NCBI GenBank assembly: GCA_963995505.1
Contig: OZ023192.1
Location: 12,879,001-12,943,000, forward strand
DNA length: 64,000 bases
Source of the DNA: Hypericum androsaemum
Taxonomy: Eukaryota > Streptophyta > Magnoliopsida > Malpighiales > Hypericaceae
Direction of reading: 5' to 3'
The position numbers were made by a program, and so were the translations under genes. The notes beneath the pieces are model-generated. The model was not told where the DNA came from. It did no database searches and worked only from the letters and a program-made list of their open reading frames with translations. Positions 22,969-35,746 of the stretch are shown here, piece after piece. Numbering within the stretch: the first letter of the stretch is position 1; the number at the start of each line of letters is the position of its first letter.

Positions 22969-24692
22969 CAAATTCCTGATTTGACTTGTACAAAAGGTGG
23001 GTTGTATCAACAGGTAGGAGTTTAGATGTCGATCTGTTCCTTGTGCAAATACGGAGGTTTTAGACGGTTCTGATGCTGCCTAAGAATCTCGGTAAGAACA
23101 CGGATTAAATATCGACTAAAGATGAGTTGTGTGCTTTGTGAGTATTTGAGTATTAAGTGCAGGGGCTCTTGTGTGTGCGTGTGTGTAACCCTGGCCAATT
23201 ACCGGCTTCTCTTTTTTTCACAAGTCCCTTGCTGTTTGTTTGGATTAAATTTGATGTCTCTTGCTTTCTTGAGTTTATTTGCTGGTCATTTTTCCCTTTG
23301 ATTCGATGCATTGATTTAGTTGTTGAAGATGCCAATCTTCAATAGTCCTATCCGATGTTCTCCGATGTTGGACATGAATTTGCTCTCGTCAGGAACCAAC
23401 TTTGTGGTTTGATGTTTGGAAAATTGCGTCAATATTGTATAATTGGACTCCTGTGAGGAAATGTTGACCACTGGGTACCTCACCGGGACAAGTTCTCTAG
23501 AGTTCCCTATATTGTCTGCCAAGTTGGCCAACTTCAGCTGTTGACTTCTTGTAAGAAACAGAATCGCTGTTACGATGAAGTACAGAGTAGGTGTAGGTCT
23601 CTCATGGTATAATCCTTTTCTCGCTCGGTCCATTTCTCCTCAGTGCACAGAGTCAAAATGTAATTTAACTTTTTTTTCCCTAACTCACCAACACAAACTA
23701 GGAGGAATTCAACTCACAAAGTTTACAAATAAGAGACTCATACCACTGACCTTTCAGTAATAAATAATGCTAGCTTCATCGTCGTATGCCACAAGATTTT
23801 GTCTAAATAGATGGTGTTTCCTATACCAGAAGATGCGAAGAGTAGAAATCCCTTTCTTGTGTGATTTTCTTCACCATGGCTTCCCTGGCTATATATATAT
23901 ATATATACACACACCTAATCTAACTTCGAAGTATAAAATTTGACTCTCACCATTTAAAATTTTACCGAAATTGAATCTAAATTAGTTAACATAATAAATA
24001 TGACTTCAATGCTAAATTGTTTTGAAGCAATAACAATCTCATGCTACTACAAGTATATTTCTCTCTCCAGGAACCAACAGCCAATGAAATGACAATTTCC
24101 CTTGGTATCAATCAGAAGATGAAGCAAACAAACCGTGATGAGCATCACACCAACATATATAAGTAAAAATAGATGCACCACCTTAATGTCTTGTAGAAGA
24201 AACAAAAAAATATGGATGTTTTGTACATATTTATTCAAGTAACAATCTCTTGTAGAAGAACATATATATTAGAAAAAGACAACAAATTGTGAAGTTACAT
24301 CCTACAAGCTATATATTTAGCATGTACACTACTACTTCAAATGTAAAACTCTTTTCAGTCACTTGTACAAAATGAGTACTATAACTAATTCTTTCATGTC
24401 TTCCCCCTACCTAAAACCTACTAATCAAAGGAGTATAGCTAGTGTCCAACCTCCTGGACTCTTCTTTCCCTTATTATTATGAAAACCCTCAATCCCATAA
24501 CTTTTTTTTTTGGTTGACAATGACACCACCTGATATCCGAACAGCCACCGACCCGACTAATCCATTTTCGAAATCGGTAGGAATAATTACTTGAGTGTCA
24601 CACCTCAACCACAAGAAGCAACCCACCAAAAGAGAACTAGTCTTTATCATTTGATGTTCTATGCTCTCTTCCGTTTCCCATGTCTTTCCTAC
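22969..24692. other. 3' flanks of two convergent genes, no further gene seen
   Basis: The GBPL3-type gene (+) and the NAC gene (-) converge here, so both 3' untranslated regions fall in this stretch. It contains a short TA/CA microsatellite near 23892-23916 and otherwise AT-rich sequence. The open frames are short and unrecognised. Confidence 0.55.
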
Positions 24693-26767
24693 TCACTTCC
24701 TCTGAAGCTTCCCTTTGCTTGTATCAGCAGCTAACCGAATAAACGACGACGTATCACCACGAACAACCAAGTCCGGGATCATCAGCTGAGGTGGGCTTTC
24801 CCTATCAATGTTTCCACCATGATCATAACCAACAAAATTAGGGTTTTCATAGTAATCAACCAGTGTGTTCTTCACTAAAGGGTTTTCCTTATTAGGGTTA
24901 CCACCACATTGTCTAGGCTGTGTTTGGTAGAACACCTTGGAGACCACGAGCTCTCCATCTTTCTCCTCTTCGTTGTTTCCGAGGTGGTACTGGTGCATGA
25001 CCCAGTTCGTCTTCTCGGGTTTTCTTTGCCTCCCATAGTTGGTGTAGAGGACCAAGATCTTCTTGAAGCCTTTAATGGTGCCACGTAGGATGACCGGCCT
25101 TGTCTTGCCGGTTTTGTGCCATCTTGTCTCGCTTCCGTCCTCGTCGGTGTGCACCTTCCTCCTCTTCCTTGTGCCGGTCGTGTATGCCTTTGAAGGTCGG
25201 TGGAAGAAGTGGCGGATTTGGCCGTCGTTGCTCACTCCTGATTCATTATCATGAGACATGGAGTTAAAATTCTTTTGAATAAAAAGATATTTGAATTAAA
25301 TTCTTATAAATGTAAAAAAAAGTCAACTGTAATATATACTAGAGAGTCTAAATAGTGAAATGCATAGAGGAAAAAACCAAACTCAATTGGAATAACATGT
25401 CTGAAGGTTTTAGATTTTATACAAAAATTCGAGTATGGTTTAGATTGGCTTAATCTCGTGATACGTTATCGTTTGCACAGTCATTCGTGTCATGACATGT
25501 TGGTGAAATCAAAATTCGTGCAAAAAATTATTAAAAATTTGCTTGTTTTATTAGCTTCTAGCCTAGCTAAAAATAGCAAGGATGCAGTTGCTCTTTTTGA
25601 TGACCTAAGTCAGCTTAAGTAGCTATTACTTGCAAAGACTACCATTGTAGGAATTGGAATTAGTCACTAATTGAGATCATTAAAAGAATATGGGAGGATG
25701 ATGAGAATGTACGAGAGTACAGGACACGTATCTGGAAGCTATATAATTGACATGTTGAGCATCAAATTTCAAATCATTATAATTAAGTTGCTATATTTTG
25801 ATATCTATGGCATTTTGACAATTAATTAACGGAATTATCTTCTTTTTTATGTTTGTTTGAAGGTTTGTACTTATGGGTAGTCAGCCTTTGCTTGAATTTG
25901 ATTTCAATCAACTTGTAGTTGCAGCTTAATTTAGTTCTTCAGTTCCATAAAAAAATTAATAGATTTTAATTTTCTACTTGCACAACACAGCTCCGCTTCA
26001 ATTCGAAAGAGAACTGAAATTTTACTTTTCTAGTGTAATTATCACATAAGCAGAAAAACTTATGAGCCATTACATTAATCCAGCAGATCATACAATATTG
26101 ACGAACAAACTAATTGATGAAATAATATGTTTCCGTTCTCTTATAATAAAAAGAGAGGTGCATCCAATCATATGCAGTGATTTAACCCTCGAGACCTAAT
26201 TCAGTTGACAAAACGACGGGTGAAATTTAGAATTATAGTTTAGGACTAGAATTCAAACTTTAAATTATTAATAGAAGAATATATAAAAAGGGAAGATTGA
26301 TGAATTTACCGGGAAGCTTCTCAGGATGGGTGTAGCAAATACCATTTTCGCCCTCAATCGTTGGGATGAACTCATCAATTAAAGGGTGAAGCTTACACAT
26401 ATCCGATAAAACTTTGGCCTCCAAATGTTCTAGTATTTCCTGATCCGTTGGATCAAATTTCACCCCAGCTGGTAGCCCAGGTAAGTCGTTGATCCCACCA
26501 CCACACCCACTAGCAATTCCCTTTTTTTTTTCCCAACCAAAATAAAATTAACAGTCTTCAAAATAATTAAGATCAAACACAATTACGTAAAATATGTGTT
26601 TTGGTTACCTGAGATTGGACTTGTAACTTATGGCCACATGACGGGCACGTAATGGTCCGAACATCATCGGTTTTCGTGCCGGCGATCGGACAGTCCTTCG
26701 GACTGGCGACCACCACCTGGATGGCCCTCTCGTCCACCGCCGACGAGTTACTACTACACCATGTCAT
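24693..26767 (-). CDS. NAC transcription factor, SND2/SND3 (NAC073/NAC010) type, 3 exons, 304 aa
   Basis: Exons on the minus strand: 26609-26767, 26310-26520 and 24693-25237. The first junction is between codons and the second splits a Gly codon. Exon 1 gives the MTWC start and a CPSCGH zinc-finger-like motif near residues 41-46, which mark the SND2/SND3 branch. Exons 2 and 3 give the NAC domain: [82 protein letters not shown] and [15 protein letters not shown]. The C-terminal activation region is short. In Arabidopsis these factors act below SND1/MYB46 in fibre secondary-wall formation. The acceptor of exon 2 is an unusual A-run followed by AG. It was chosen because it alone keeps frame and joins [15 protein letters not shown] to exon 1. 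Confidence 0.92.
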
Positions 26768-29280
26768 TTCTCGATCTCGCGATATAATTTTGGTAGCTTA
26801 ATTAGAGTCAAAATAGTTTTGGTACTTAACCTCATAAGCTAGAGCTAGTTAGTACTTGATCCTCTCGTCTTCTTCCCAATCAAGATTAATCCGAGAGAAG
26901 CAAAAGAAGGAAACAAAGGGAAAATAAAGAGGATGCGTAGATATTTATACAAGTAATAAAGCAACAACTTGTCACTTTCAAAAGCAAATTCTTTATTTTT
27001 TAAATTTAAATTTTCTCATTTTCCATATAATACACAAAAATGAGAGGGAATTTTAGTTCTTCGATACCTTGTCCTTTGTGGGTCGTTCCTGATTTATATG
27101 TTCCAATGGTTCTTGGGGCTAGCCAGCTGATTATTCTTCCACAGCACAGAAAGAGAGAAAGGTGAAGAAGGAATATAAGAGCAAAAATTAAATTATTTAA
27201 TTAAGGAGGAGAAGAGATGGGAGGGATGAGAGGGACAGGTGAGAAAGAAAGAATTGAGGTATCTAGAAATGAAATTTAATATAAGAGGTTGCTTGGACGT
27301 CAAGTTTTTGGTTATGTTAATGTATATACGGTTGCACCAGGGAATAAATGCGGTCTTTTCTTGCTCAACTTGCTTTATGATGACCTAATTTTGGAAAGCT
27401 AAAAGTAAGTAAATAACCTAACATGTGATGTGAGGATTCAAAACTATATGTTTATTTGGTTTGAAATCATCAAGTATTCGAATACTAACTAGACCGATTA
27501 ATCTATGTTCGAGCAAGGTAAGATCTTTGAATGACAACATTAAAATAGATATATTTTTAATGACTCGAAATTGAGACATATTGGTTAAACTAGAACAACT
27601 TAATTTTCGGATAATAATCCAAACTATATGTTAACAGAAAATATGGACACAAAAACTTTAGTATATGGAGGGGTGCATGTGTAGAGTGGGTTTGGGGCAA
27701 CCTGATTCTCTTGTGGGACATTTCACCTGTTTAGAGAGAGAGAGAGGTTTGAGGTTGTAGCCATAGTGTCAACCTAGAGTGATCTTAAAGCCATGTGAAA
27801 ACCAACTACAGATGAAAGTAACTGTGGTTACATATTTATATAGGTAGATAGATGTAAAAAATATATTGATGTATAAAACACACAAAACAAAATATTCATT
27901 TAAAGACACATCAAATTACAAAGTATTAAATAATTTTTTTATTCCTAAAATTTGAACTTGAGATCTCTTTATTAAAAAAGAACAACTCTTTCACTAATTC
28001 ATCTGCGTGATGGTTTGTTCCCATATATTTATATAGGTAGATAAATATATGTATAAAATATATTGTAGTATTTGTGGTGGTGTATATTAGGTGTTGTTAC
28101 TTACTTTTAGGGTAGAGACTTGGCTTGTTGCTAATCCGTGTCTTCACGTGGACTTCTCATATCAAGCAAGGAATGATCCGTCTCCCTCCCCTATAGTTGG
28201 ATGTGGACGATAGGATAATTTTTTTAATGATATTTTTAAATTTGTAAGACTTAAATTAATAAAATTAAGAGAATTTAAATTTTTTTATCAATTGGAAATG
28301 GTTATTATTTTCATTCTAGAAACCGTAGTCTTATGTCTAAGTATATTTCCCAACAGTTTGGTAATAAATTTATTCGAATAGTATGCAACACTTATCAAGT
28401 CTATGTGCTTCATATTTTCTTAGTCTTCGTCTGTCTTCTTTGTATTTTCACTTCTATGAATTTAAGACTTCTGTCCTCCAGAAAAAAGGAAATTTCGGGA
28501 TTCTTTAACATTCATAAAGAATTTACTCAAAACAGCTTAAACATCTTAATTTTGTACTTTTGGGCTTGATGATTTAATTTTACTATCAAAACGTTCCAAT
28601 CCAAATTGTGGGCTTTAGTTCTCCTACCCTCTTTTCCTTTTTATGGTTTACGATTTAATTTAATATGTTCCATTATATATTAAGAGGTAGAAATGTAAAT
28701 GTAATCGAGATATGTTAAAGCGCATATAGATACCAAAAAAGCTAAGTGAAACAAGATTTTAAGGTGTCGAATTCGAATCTTATAATTACATCAAATATAA
28801 GAAATTAATTGATTTGACGGACCTGATCATGCTCGATAATTTATTAATTATTTTTTTCAAAGGTAACATTTTATCAAGTATGCAAACTAGTACATACAAG
28901 TGTTGACTTCCCTCTAACAAGGTTGTAGCCACAGACATCGTTAAAATCTTATTGTCGTTCAATATTGGCTCTTATTTGCATGCATTTTGTATGCATTCAA
29001 CTGCCCACAAAGTTGCGTCTATAATGTTACTTTGTGATTTTTAGGCCCTGCTTGTCTCGGCATTACTCCGCTTTGGTCGTCGGCTTTCATAGCTTCTCGA
29101 CCGTCTATCGCTTCCACCTGTTCCACTTGTGCCACTCTGTTGATCTCGATTTGATTTTCATTTTTCGTTTGGTATTTTCGTTATTTATATATGTATTTCC
29201 TATTTTTATTATGTAACTCGTTTCTTTAATGATAGACTTCACGGCACCCCTTAAAAAAAACTTTCATGTTGTTGAGGTAC
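26768..29280. other. NAC gene promoter and intergenic DNA, no gene seen
   Basis: The first few hundred bases upstream of the NAC start are purine-rich and likely hold its leader and promoter. The rest is AT-rich with a GA run near 27736-27750. Open frames such as 28333-28569 (+) and 29034-29216 (+) are hydrophobic, short and unrecognised. Confidence 0.5.
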
Positions 29281-29299
29281 AAAAATAATCTCAAATTAT

Positions 29300-30970
29300 C
29301 AAGGATATCTTGAACTATCCGATGCGATCTCAAAGTGACCGGGTGATCGATGACTGGCATCGTCTCAAAGTGGGTGGTGTCATCTCAGAGAGATCAATGT
29401 CGGGTGATCGATGTTCGGTATCGTCCCGAAAAGACCGGTGTCAGATGACCGGTGATTGGTGTCATCTCAAAGAGGTTGCTTCCGGTCTTGAGTTCGGTGG
29501 AAATCGATAATGGTCTTCTCTTGGTCAAGATCGATGACGGTAGACTACCTCAGTTTATTGTCCTTCGATGACAAACATTCATCTTTGGTAAATTGGCGAT
29601 AACTTATGACTTGGGCATTGGATTAAGTTGGTTCTTTCGGTCATGGAAAGATAGGAGAAGGACCTAAAACTTCTCAGTTAACTACTTCTTTATATTCGAG
29701 GCATAGCAATGTAAAAAGTCTATATCAAGACGGGATACCGCTTCCCGCCCGTCTGGTTGGTGATTTCTTCAGATTCGGAGTGAAAGTAGTTCAAAAATGC
29801 ATATCAAAGCGGAAGGACGTCTCGGACCTTGAAGTAGGAGCCCGGATGGTCGCTTTGACCTACAAAGCAAGAGCCCAGATGGTCACTTTAACCTTCGAGG
29901 CAGGAGCTCAGAGGTCATTTTGATATTTGAAGTATCCGGGTGGACATCTCGGCTCGTGAAGTGGGATGTCCGGTTGGATACCTCGGTACGTGAAGTGATA
30001 TGTCCGAGTGTTAAAGTGAAAAATTCATACTCCGGATGTGTAGCAAAGGTGTTCGTATCTGGGTTCGTGCGCAGGAATCCATGTTCGAGTTGGTGTGTCC
30101 GTCCAGATTGGACCGCTCGATGTTCAAGGCGATCGGCTGTAGGCCCTTACCGCCTTGGCTTATGGGCGGTAGGCCTTTGCCGCCTTGGCTTGTGGGCGGT
30201 AAGCACGAGCCGCCTAGGACTGATGGGCGGTAGGTACATGCCGCATAGGGTCTATAGGGCGGTAGACACAGACCGCCTAGGACCTGCGGGCGGAAGAAGG
30301 AAGCCCGTTTAGGGGCTCGGGCGGTAAGGTGAAGCCCGCTTAGAGAGCTCATGCGGTCGGTGTCCGGAAGATTATTTGGTCTATATAGGCAGAAGGTTTG
30401 GGCTTTTTTGAGTTCACTTCGGGCTTAAGGACGGTAAGTTGTTTCAGCGTTGACGGGCCTAAGACGAGCTTTTGCATGGAAGGTTCGAGAGGATCGGGTC
30501 GGCTTATATTTTTCTAAGTAGAGCCGGGATTTTCGAGATTCCAATAAGATTTTGGGACACAGTTGCTTAGTCGACACGACCGGTATATTCCTAATCGGAG
30601 ACGAGATCTGTTCATTTGAGGAAGACGGTTTAGATTTTCCTATTCTAAGCCGGGTTGATTTGGAAATGAAATATTTACTCGGGACGGGATTTCTTGCACG
30701 GGAAGGATGGAGCTAGGTCAGGACGTGCTATATAAAGGGAGATTGGGTACCGGAGAAGGACATCCACAACACAACACAACACACAACTACTTTACTTATC
30801 TTGTATCATTTTTTCTTTCCGTAGCCTGTAGCCTAACACTAACTTTAGCATAGTATAACCCACTTTGGGACGACCACTCCGGATCTGTCTCGAGTTAGTT
30901 GTTCACTTATTCCTGGAAGACATGTTGCGACAACTATACGCTGTGGACAACTCACCAGGTAAATTACACA
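29300..30970 (+). repeat. LTR-like region A with internal subrepeats and promoter
   Basis: Three successive subrepeat zones occur: GATCGATG/CATCTCAAAG (about 29330-29480), AGGAGCCCGGATGGTC (about 29820-29930) and GGGCGGTA/CCGCCTAGG (about 30130-30340). A TATA-like CTATATAAAGGG at about 30728 is followed by a CACAACACAACACAAC leader, TTTCTTTCCGTAG and GGGACGACCACTCCGGATC. The same order, from the GAGCTAGGTCAG box onward, recurs in region B (32330-33402). This architecture (subrepeats, TATA, C/A-rich leader) suggests LTRs of Tat-like Gypsy elements. No TG/CA ends, target duplication or primer site were found, so the boundaries are approximate. Confidence 0.5.
30130..30340. repeat. Tandem GGGCGGTA...CCGCCTAGG subrepeat
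   Basis: About five imperfect units of roughly 42-46 bases each contain GGGCGGTAGG and a CCGCCTTGG or CCGCCTAGG box. The alternating complementary G/C motifs could let the region fold. Confidence 0.7.
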
Positions 30971-31486
30971 CCAAAATCCTCCTCATTTAATAAGGAGACG
31001 AATTGTAATCTCTTCTGGATCACTGTCTTATTTTTCTTTTTTTTTTTGAATTTGATCTCTTTCTTGTATTGCCAAAGACTGTAGTGCAATTGTAAATATT
31101 TTGGAGATCTATGGTTTAAAATTTGGTATTTTTTGTTGTGTAAAATTTACCTTTAAGAAAAACAATATCTTTTTATTTTTTTTAAATTAGTTCTTTCTTA
31201 CGTCAACCAACGAAAGTTAGCCTAAATATAAACGAACTTGGATTTTTTTTAAGTATCGAATTCGAATTATATGAATAAATACAAATGTTATAAGAGACGC
31301 TACTAAATATAAGTCAACAGTAATAGACTCCGGGTGCCATAGGTGAAAACAAATTTTGCTGTTGTTTAACTATTTTACCACCTCATGAATTGTTCATCGT
31401 GTTCAAGATTTCCCGCAGCAATTGATATTAATTGTACAAATATGGCAACTGACGTCAGTGCGGTAAATGAAATAGGTATTAATCAT
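30971..31486. other. Intergenic DNA between repeats, no gene seen
   Basis: AT-rich sequence. An open frame at 30899-31084 (+) has no recognisable content. Confidence 0.5.
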
Positions 31487-31891
31487 GGGAGTAGATTGAG
31501 TACGGAGTGAAAGAATTGATTCCGTACGGTTTGGAGTGAAGGGGGACCGCAGCGGCAAGTGCGGTTATGTGATAATGGCATGTGTATTTGTGACAGCGGC
31601 AAGTCCCGTTTATGATAATGGCGCGCGTGGCTTTTTTCATTTTGGTCTCTCGTATTTTAGCATTTTTACAAAAAGGTCATACTGGCACGCAAAGTTATGT
31701 GATACTGGCATGCGCAATTATGTGATACTGGTACACGCAGTTACGTGATAATGGCATTTGTATCCGGCCTGCGTTTGTACGTGACTTTTTTTATTTTGGT
31801 CCCCATATTTTAGCGTGTTTGCAAAAAAGTCTCCGCGTGTCTTCATTCCGAACGGTTCGGAATCTGAGCATTCCGTACCCAATCCATACCC
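31487..31891. mobile_element. Mutator-like MITE with 9-bp target duplication ATTAATCAT
   Basis: A perfect 9-base direct repeat, ATTAATCAT, lies at 31478-31486 and 31892-31900. The inverted ends are GGGAGTAGATTGAGTACGGA on the left and the complement of GGGTATGGATTGGGTACGGA on the right. The interior is made of repeats of TTATGTGATA(A/C)TGGCA and a CATTTTGGTC...ATATTTTAGC motif, with no coding capacity. The 9-bp duplication points to Mutator. A second copy starts near 63616. Confidence 0.85.
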
Positions 31892-31900
31892 ATTAATCAT

Positions 31901-32329
31901 TTTATTGTACGTCCGCAAGTAATTAATGATTAATAGTTGTGAACTCAATATCTGAAATATCAAAGATATAGAATTTGGTGATTTAATTCGCACAATTATG
32001 TCATGCGAAGAAATAATCAATTGGGTTTTTATTCGTTTTAAAAGTAGAAAACCCAATTGGGTTGGCTCGCTAACCAGAAACCAAGGATGTTTCACGTTGG
32101 GGAGTTCGTACGGAGGAATCAGTTGAGAACTTTTTCATGGACGAAGGCACGAAGATTTCTTTGCTCGTTTCTAATGTCATTTTCTTTTTTCTTAGAAAAT
32201 TTTCAAGTGTCTAGATATTTACTGAATCAATTAAACGAGTTTGAATAAGATCGGATCACAAATGACATTCTAGCTTTAATAGAGATGTTTCATAAACTTG
32301 ATTCTTATTAAACTAGACAAGTTGTGTTT
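31901..32329. other. Intergenic DNA, no gene seen
   Basis: AT-rich. The frame at 32057-32248 (+) has no recognisable domain. Confidence 0.5.
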
Positions 32330-33402
32330 TCACTCCTGCCGGATCAAAAATGGAGGATCTTACGAAAGAGGAGTAGCTTACACGAAGCAGCCAAAAGGAC
32401 AAGCAACCTACTAAAAGAATATCATAGTGCATTTTATCTCAAGGTCGTAAGAAATATGGTTAGCTACCGGTTCTGAAATAGGAGCGTTTAGCAGAAGGGG
32501 AGCACGGCCTAATACCTTTTGAGTTTCATAAGCTTCCCACATAAGGGTTATCAGAGGATTCTTTTACGGGTGTTGGAGCAAAAATTATCCGAATAAGTTG
32601 GTTCCATCGATCCTTAGTTATGCGATGCTAATATGGCTCTAAGTCAAATGTGGCGATGGGTCCACTTAATGTCCGGGACGATGCCAAGGGTACACTTAAT
32701 GTCCTGGACGACGCCAAAAGTCAACTTAATGCATGGGACGACGCCAGGAGTCTACTTGGCGTCTAGTGCAACGCAAAAGGGGGACTTGATGTTCAGTGCA
32801 ACACTAAAGAGGACTTACTGTCCAATGCAATGCCAAAGGGGGACTTTATGTCCGGTGCAACGCTAGAAGGGATTTTATGCCAGTGCAACGCCAATATGAG
32901 CCATATGACCGATGTGGACTTAATGATCGTTAAGGACTTCATGACCAGTATGACGCTAGGGGGACTTTATGACCAGTGGTGCTAAAATATGACTTAATTG
33001 GCGACGGCTTAGGATTTTTCCTATTCTAAGTCGGGGTTAAGTCTTTCTATATTGGACACGGTCTAATTGGAATCTTCCTATATTGGACACGGCCTAAGAA
33101 GGATTTTCCTATACGGAGCATGGTCTAATTTGGGTGTTTCCTATACAAGGTCGGGAGCTAGGTCAGTATTCTCTATATAAGGAGGGTTCGGGCACAAGAG
33201 CAATCCATCACCAACACACAACACAACACAATTACTCTACTTTCTTTTGTATCGCTTTTTCTTTCCGTAGCATAGTTTAGCCTAGTCTAGCACTTTTTTT
33301 TCCTCTCTGTTTGGCCGATTTTGGGACGACCACTCCGGATCCGTCCTAGATTTTCTTAGCGTTCTTGTACTCCTTTTCTCCGAAACAACGGGTTGGTTTT
33401 CA
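32330..33402 (+). repeat. LTR-like region B, related to region A
   Basis: It has a subrepeat zone (32635-32990), then CCTATTCTAAG(T)CGGG and repeated TTCCTATATTGGACACGG motifs. These are followed by GAGCTAGGTCAG, a TATA-like CTATATAAGGAGG near 33173, an ACACAACACAACACAA leader, TTTCTTTCCGTAG and GGGACGACCACTCCGGATC. All of the latter motifs occur in the same order in region A, so the two are diverged members of one repeat family. No internal coding region separates them, so solo LTRs or a deleted element are possible. Confidence 0.5.
32635..32990. repeat. Tandem repeat of about 30-33 bases (CTTAATGTCC...GACGCCAA)
   Basis: About ten imperfect units each contain a (G/A)ACTTAATG(T/C)CC-like half and a GACGCCA or CAACGCCA-like half. 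The unit drifts toward the right end. Confidence 0.7.
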
Positions 33403-34632
33403 GGTAACTTTTTTCTTTTTTTTTCTTTGGTATTGCTAAAGTTTGACTTATTTTTAAAAAAACTAGACAAGCTCGTTGTTAGTTTTTTTTTGGGGGCTTG
33501 CTTCATCAACCGACATATGTCATATGTGAAAGGATAAGCATCTGTATGGGCATATCTTGGTCGTTTCCTGGGCGAAGCTTATCGAAGAAGATAAGAAACT
33601 TGAAGCTTACCGGTTAAGCTTCTTCTTTAGGATAACAACTTTAACGTGTAGACTAGGGTTCGGGAGCGTGTTGACTTTGTCAACGCTATTTTCAACTGAT
33701 GACTTGTTCCCAAAGTTTATATCGAAAACGAAATTGTACATCTTAATTGGATACGGGAATGTTTAGATATGGTATTGTCTAATTAATATTAGTTCATATA
33801 TCTAAAGTGGGGTATCTAAACTAAACAATGTCTAGATCTATGGACACGAATTGTTGTAGATTAGATTAAAAAATTCAAATTTGAACACTTAAACTGAAAT
33901 AGCCTAAAAATTTGGTAGAAATAGCTTTATCGTCAATCTTTTTTTTTTTGTGATTTGTATGTTTGAACCATATTAGTATGTAACATGTTGATTGTTGCAA
34001 TTTTAAAAAGGGTTAAAAGAAAAAATTGACATATGTCAAGAATTCAATCTTTCTGTATAATTTGGTATAAAAATTTATATAAATAGAGTTGGGTTTAGGA
34101 CATGGAATGTTCATGATTCTCGGGCCTTTGAGAAAGGCCATGATGAACAGATCGAACCAATTAATAGTGTAAATTCAGATATGTTGACTATGAACTAATC
34201 AGCTACTTAGTAATAGAGTTAATCTAGCATTTCATTAACAAGTTTCAAGTTCAAATTAATAGAAACACACCTATTTGAAAACTAATCAACTACTTAGTAA
34301 TAGAGTTAATCTAGCATTTCATTAACAAATGTCAAGTTCAAATTAATAGAAACACACCTATTTGAAATGTATGTTGTGAGAGTTTTATTACTATATTAAA
34401 AAAATTACCTAGTTCAAAAATGAGTTAATTATCCATGTCCGAATATCACGCAATATAAATCAAGTATCTAAACAGCTAACGTCCTCAAATGTTGCTTCAA
34501 TTAAACCAGCTCAAAAGATTGAAAAAAGTAAATTTTACTATGGTGTAGCTATGGACATGGATGCTTTCTTTATTGTAGATAAAATAATATATCTGCACTT
34601 ATTTGTTAAAACCACAATAAATGGCTAAATGC
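33403..34632. other. Intergenic DNA, no gene seen
   Basis: AT-rich and non-coding apart from an unrecognised frame at 33557-33766 (+). It contains an 87-base tandem duplication, listed separately. Confidence 0.5.
34194..34368. repeat. 87-base direct tandem duplication
   Basis: Two adjacent copies (34194-34280 and 34281-34368) beginning ACTAATCA(G/A)CTACTTAG differ at only a few positions by eye. Confidence 0.9.
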
Positions 34633-34639
34633 TATATAT

Positions 34640-35746
34640 ATATATATATATATATATCATGGTTCCTAAGCAATATCATACACCATTAAAATATCAAATA
34701 ACAACTCGAACAGTAGAAAATAGATTATTAACCTTGTCTCACTATTTAGAGTCAACAAGAATACAATTTTTAGATTTTGCAGGAAATTATAGTACAAAGT
34801 ATGATCTACCACAAGTAAATATAGCCCCAGAAAGAACTAAAAACAAAGAATTTTTATTAGGAATTAATTTTCTCTGCAGTTTAAATAGAAGTCTTGCTAT
34901 AGCTCGAAATTGTATCACTATTAGTAAACACGTTTATTCCTTTCCAACCAATAAATACATCCAAACATCAGAGTTCGCTCGAAAGCGTGGTGGACAATCC
35001 AATTAGATTTCTTGACACCTAAAAAGGTCCAGTTTGGTAACATAGAAAATGAAGCATACCAAATGTTAGGCAAAATTATATCACAAGATTTAGAAAAGGG
35101 ACCAGAATTAAAAAATAGCATAAATCACCCTAAAATCCAAAAACTGAAAAAGTTGGGATTAATAGGAGATGATATAACCAAGTGCAAAGTAAATTATATA
35201 ACAAGAATGAGGATTAAAAATCCTGACATAAGAATTGTCACTGCAAATATAGATTATAATCCTTTAGATAAAGAGGAATTTGGAAACCAAATTCCAGAAA
35301 TGCTTAAGCAAAATTTAATTAGAAGATCAGAAAGCCCACATTGATCTGCGGCCTTTATAGTTATAAACCATAGTGAAATTAAGAGAGGAAAAGCTAGAAT
35401 AGTATACAACTATAAAAGGTTAAACGACAACACAATAGATGATGCATATAACATTCCAAACAAGGATAGCCTTATAGGATTAATCCAGAACAAAAAGGTC
35501 TTCAGTAAATTTAATCTAAAATCAGGTTATAACCAGTTATAATTAGAAAAGTGGTTTAAACCATGGATAACCTTTACGTGTCCAGAAGGACATTTTGAAT
35601 GGAATGTCCTTAGTTTTGGTTTAAAGAATGCACCAGTAGTCTTCCAAAGGTTTATGGACAGTATTTTTCTTAAATATGATTTATGTTTAGTATATATTGA
35701 TGATATTCTTATAGTTAGTAACTCAGTTGCCGAACATGAAAAATAT
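34640..35746 (+). pseudogene. Caulimovirid protease-reverse transcriptase fragment (broken)
   Basis: The left piece (34640-35006) looks like the end of the protease region but lacks the active-site part. 35012-35344 enters the polymerase, and stops occur near 35007, 35342 and 35540. Reverse-transcriptase motifs visible are [48 protein letters not shown] and YIDDILI (catalytic YIDD). The TFTCPEGHFEW signature distinguishes caulimovirids from LTR retrotransposons. The coding is cut at 35746 by a transposon insertion. Confidence 0.88.

Noticed and set aside
32635..32990. CRISPR-like array of roughly 30-base repeats
   Set aside because: Units are contiguous and drifting with no unique spacers, and the genome is a plant's. 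It is a tandem subrepeat.
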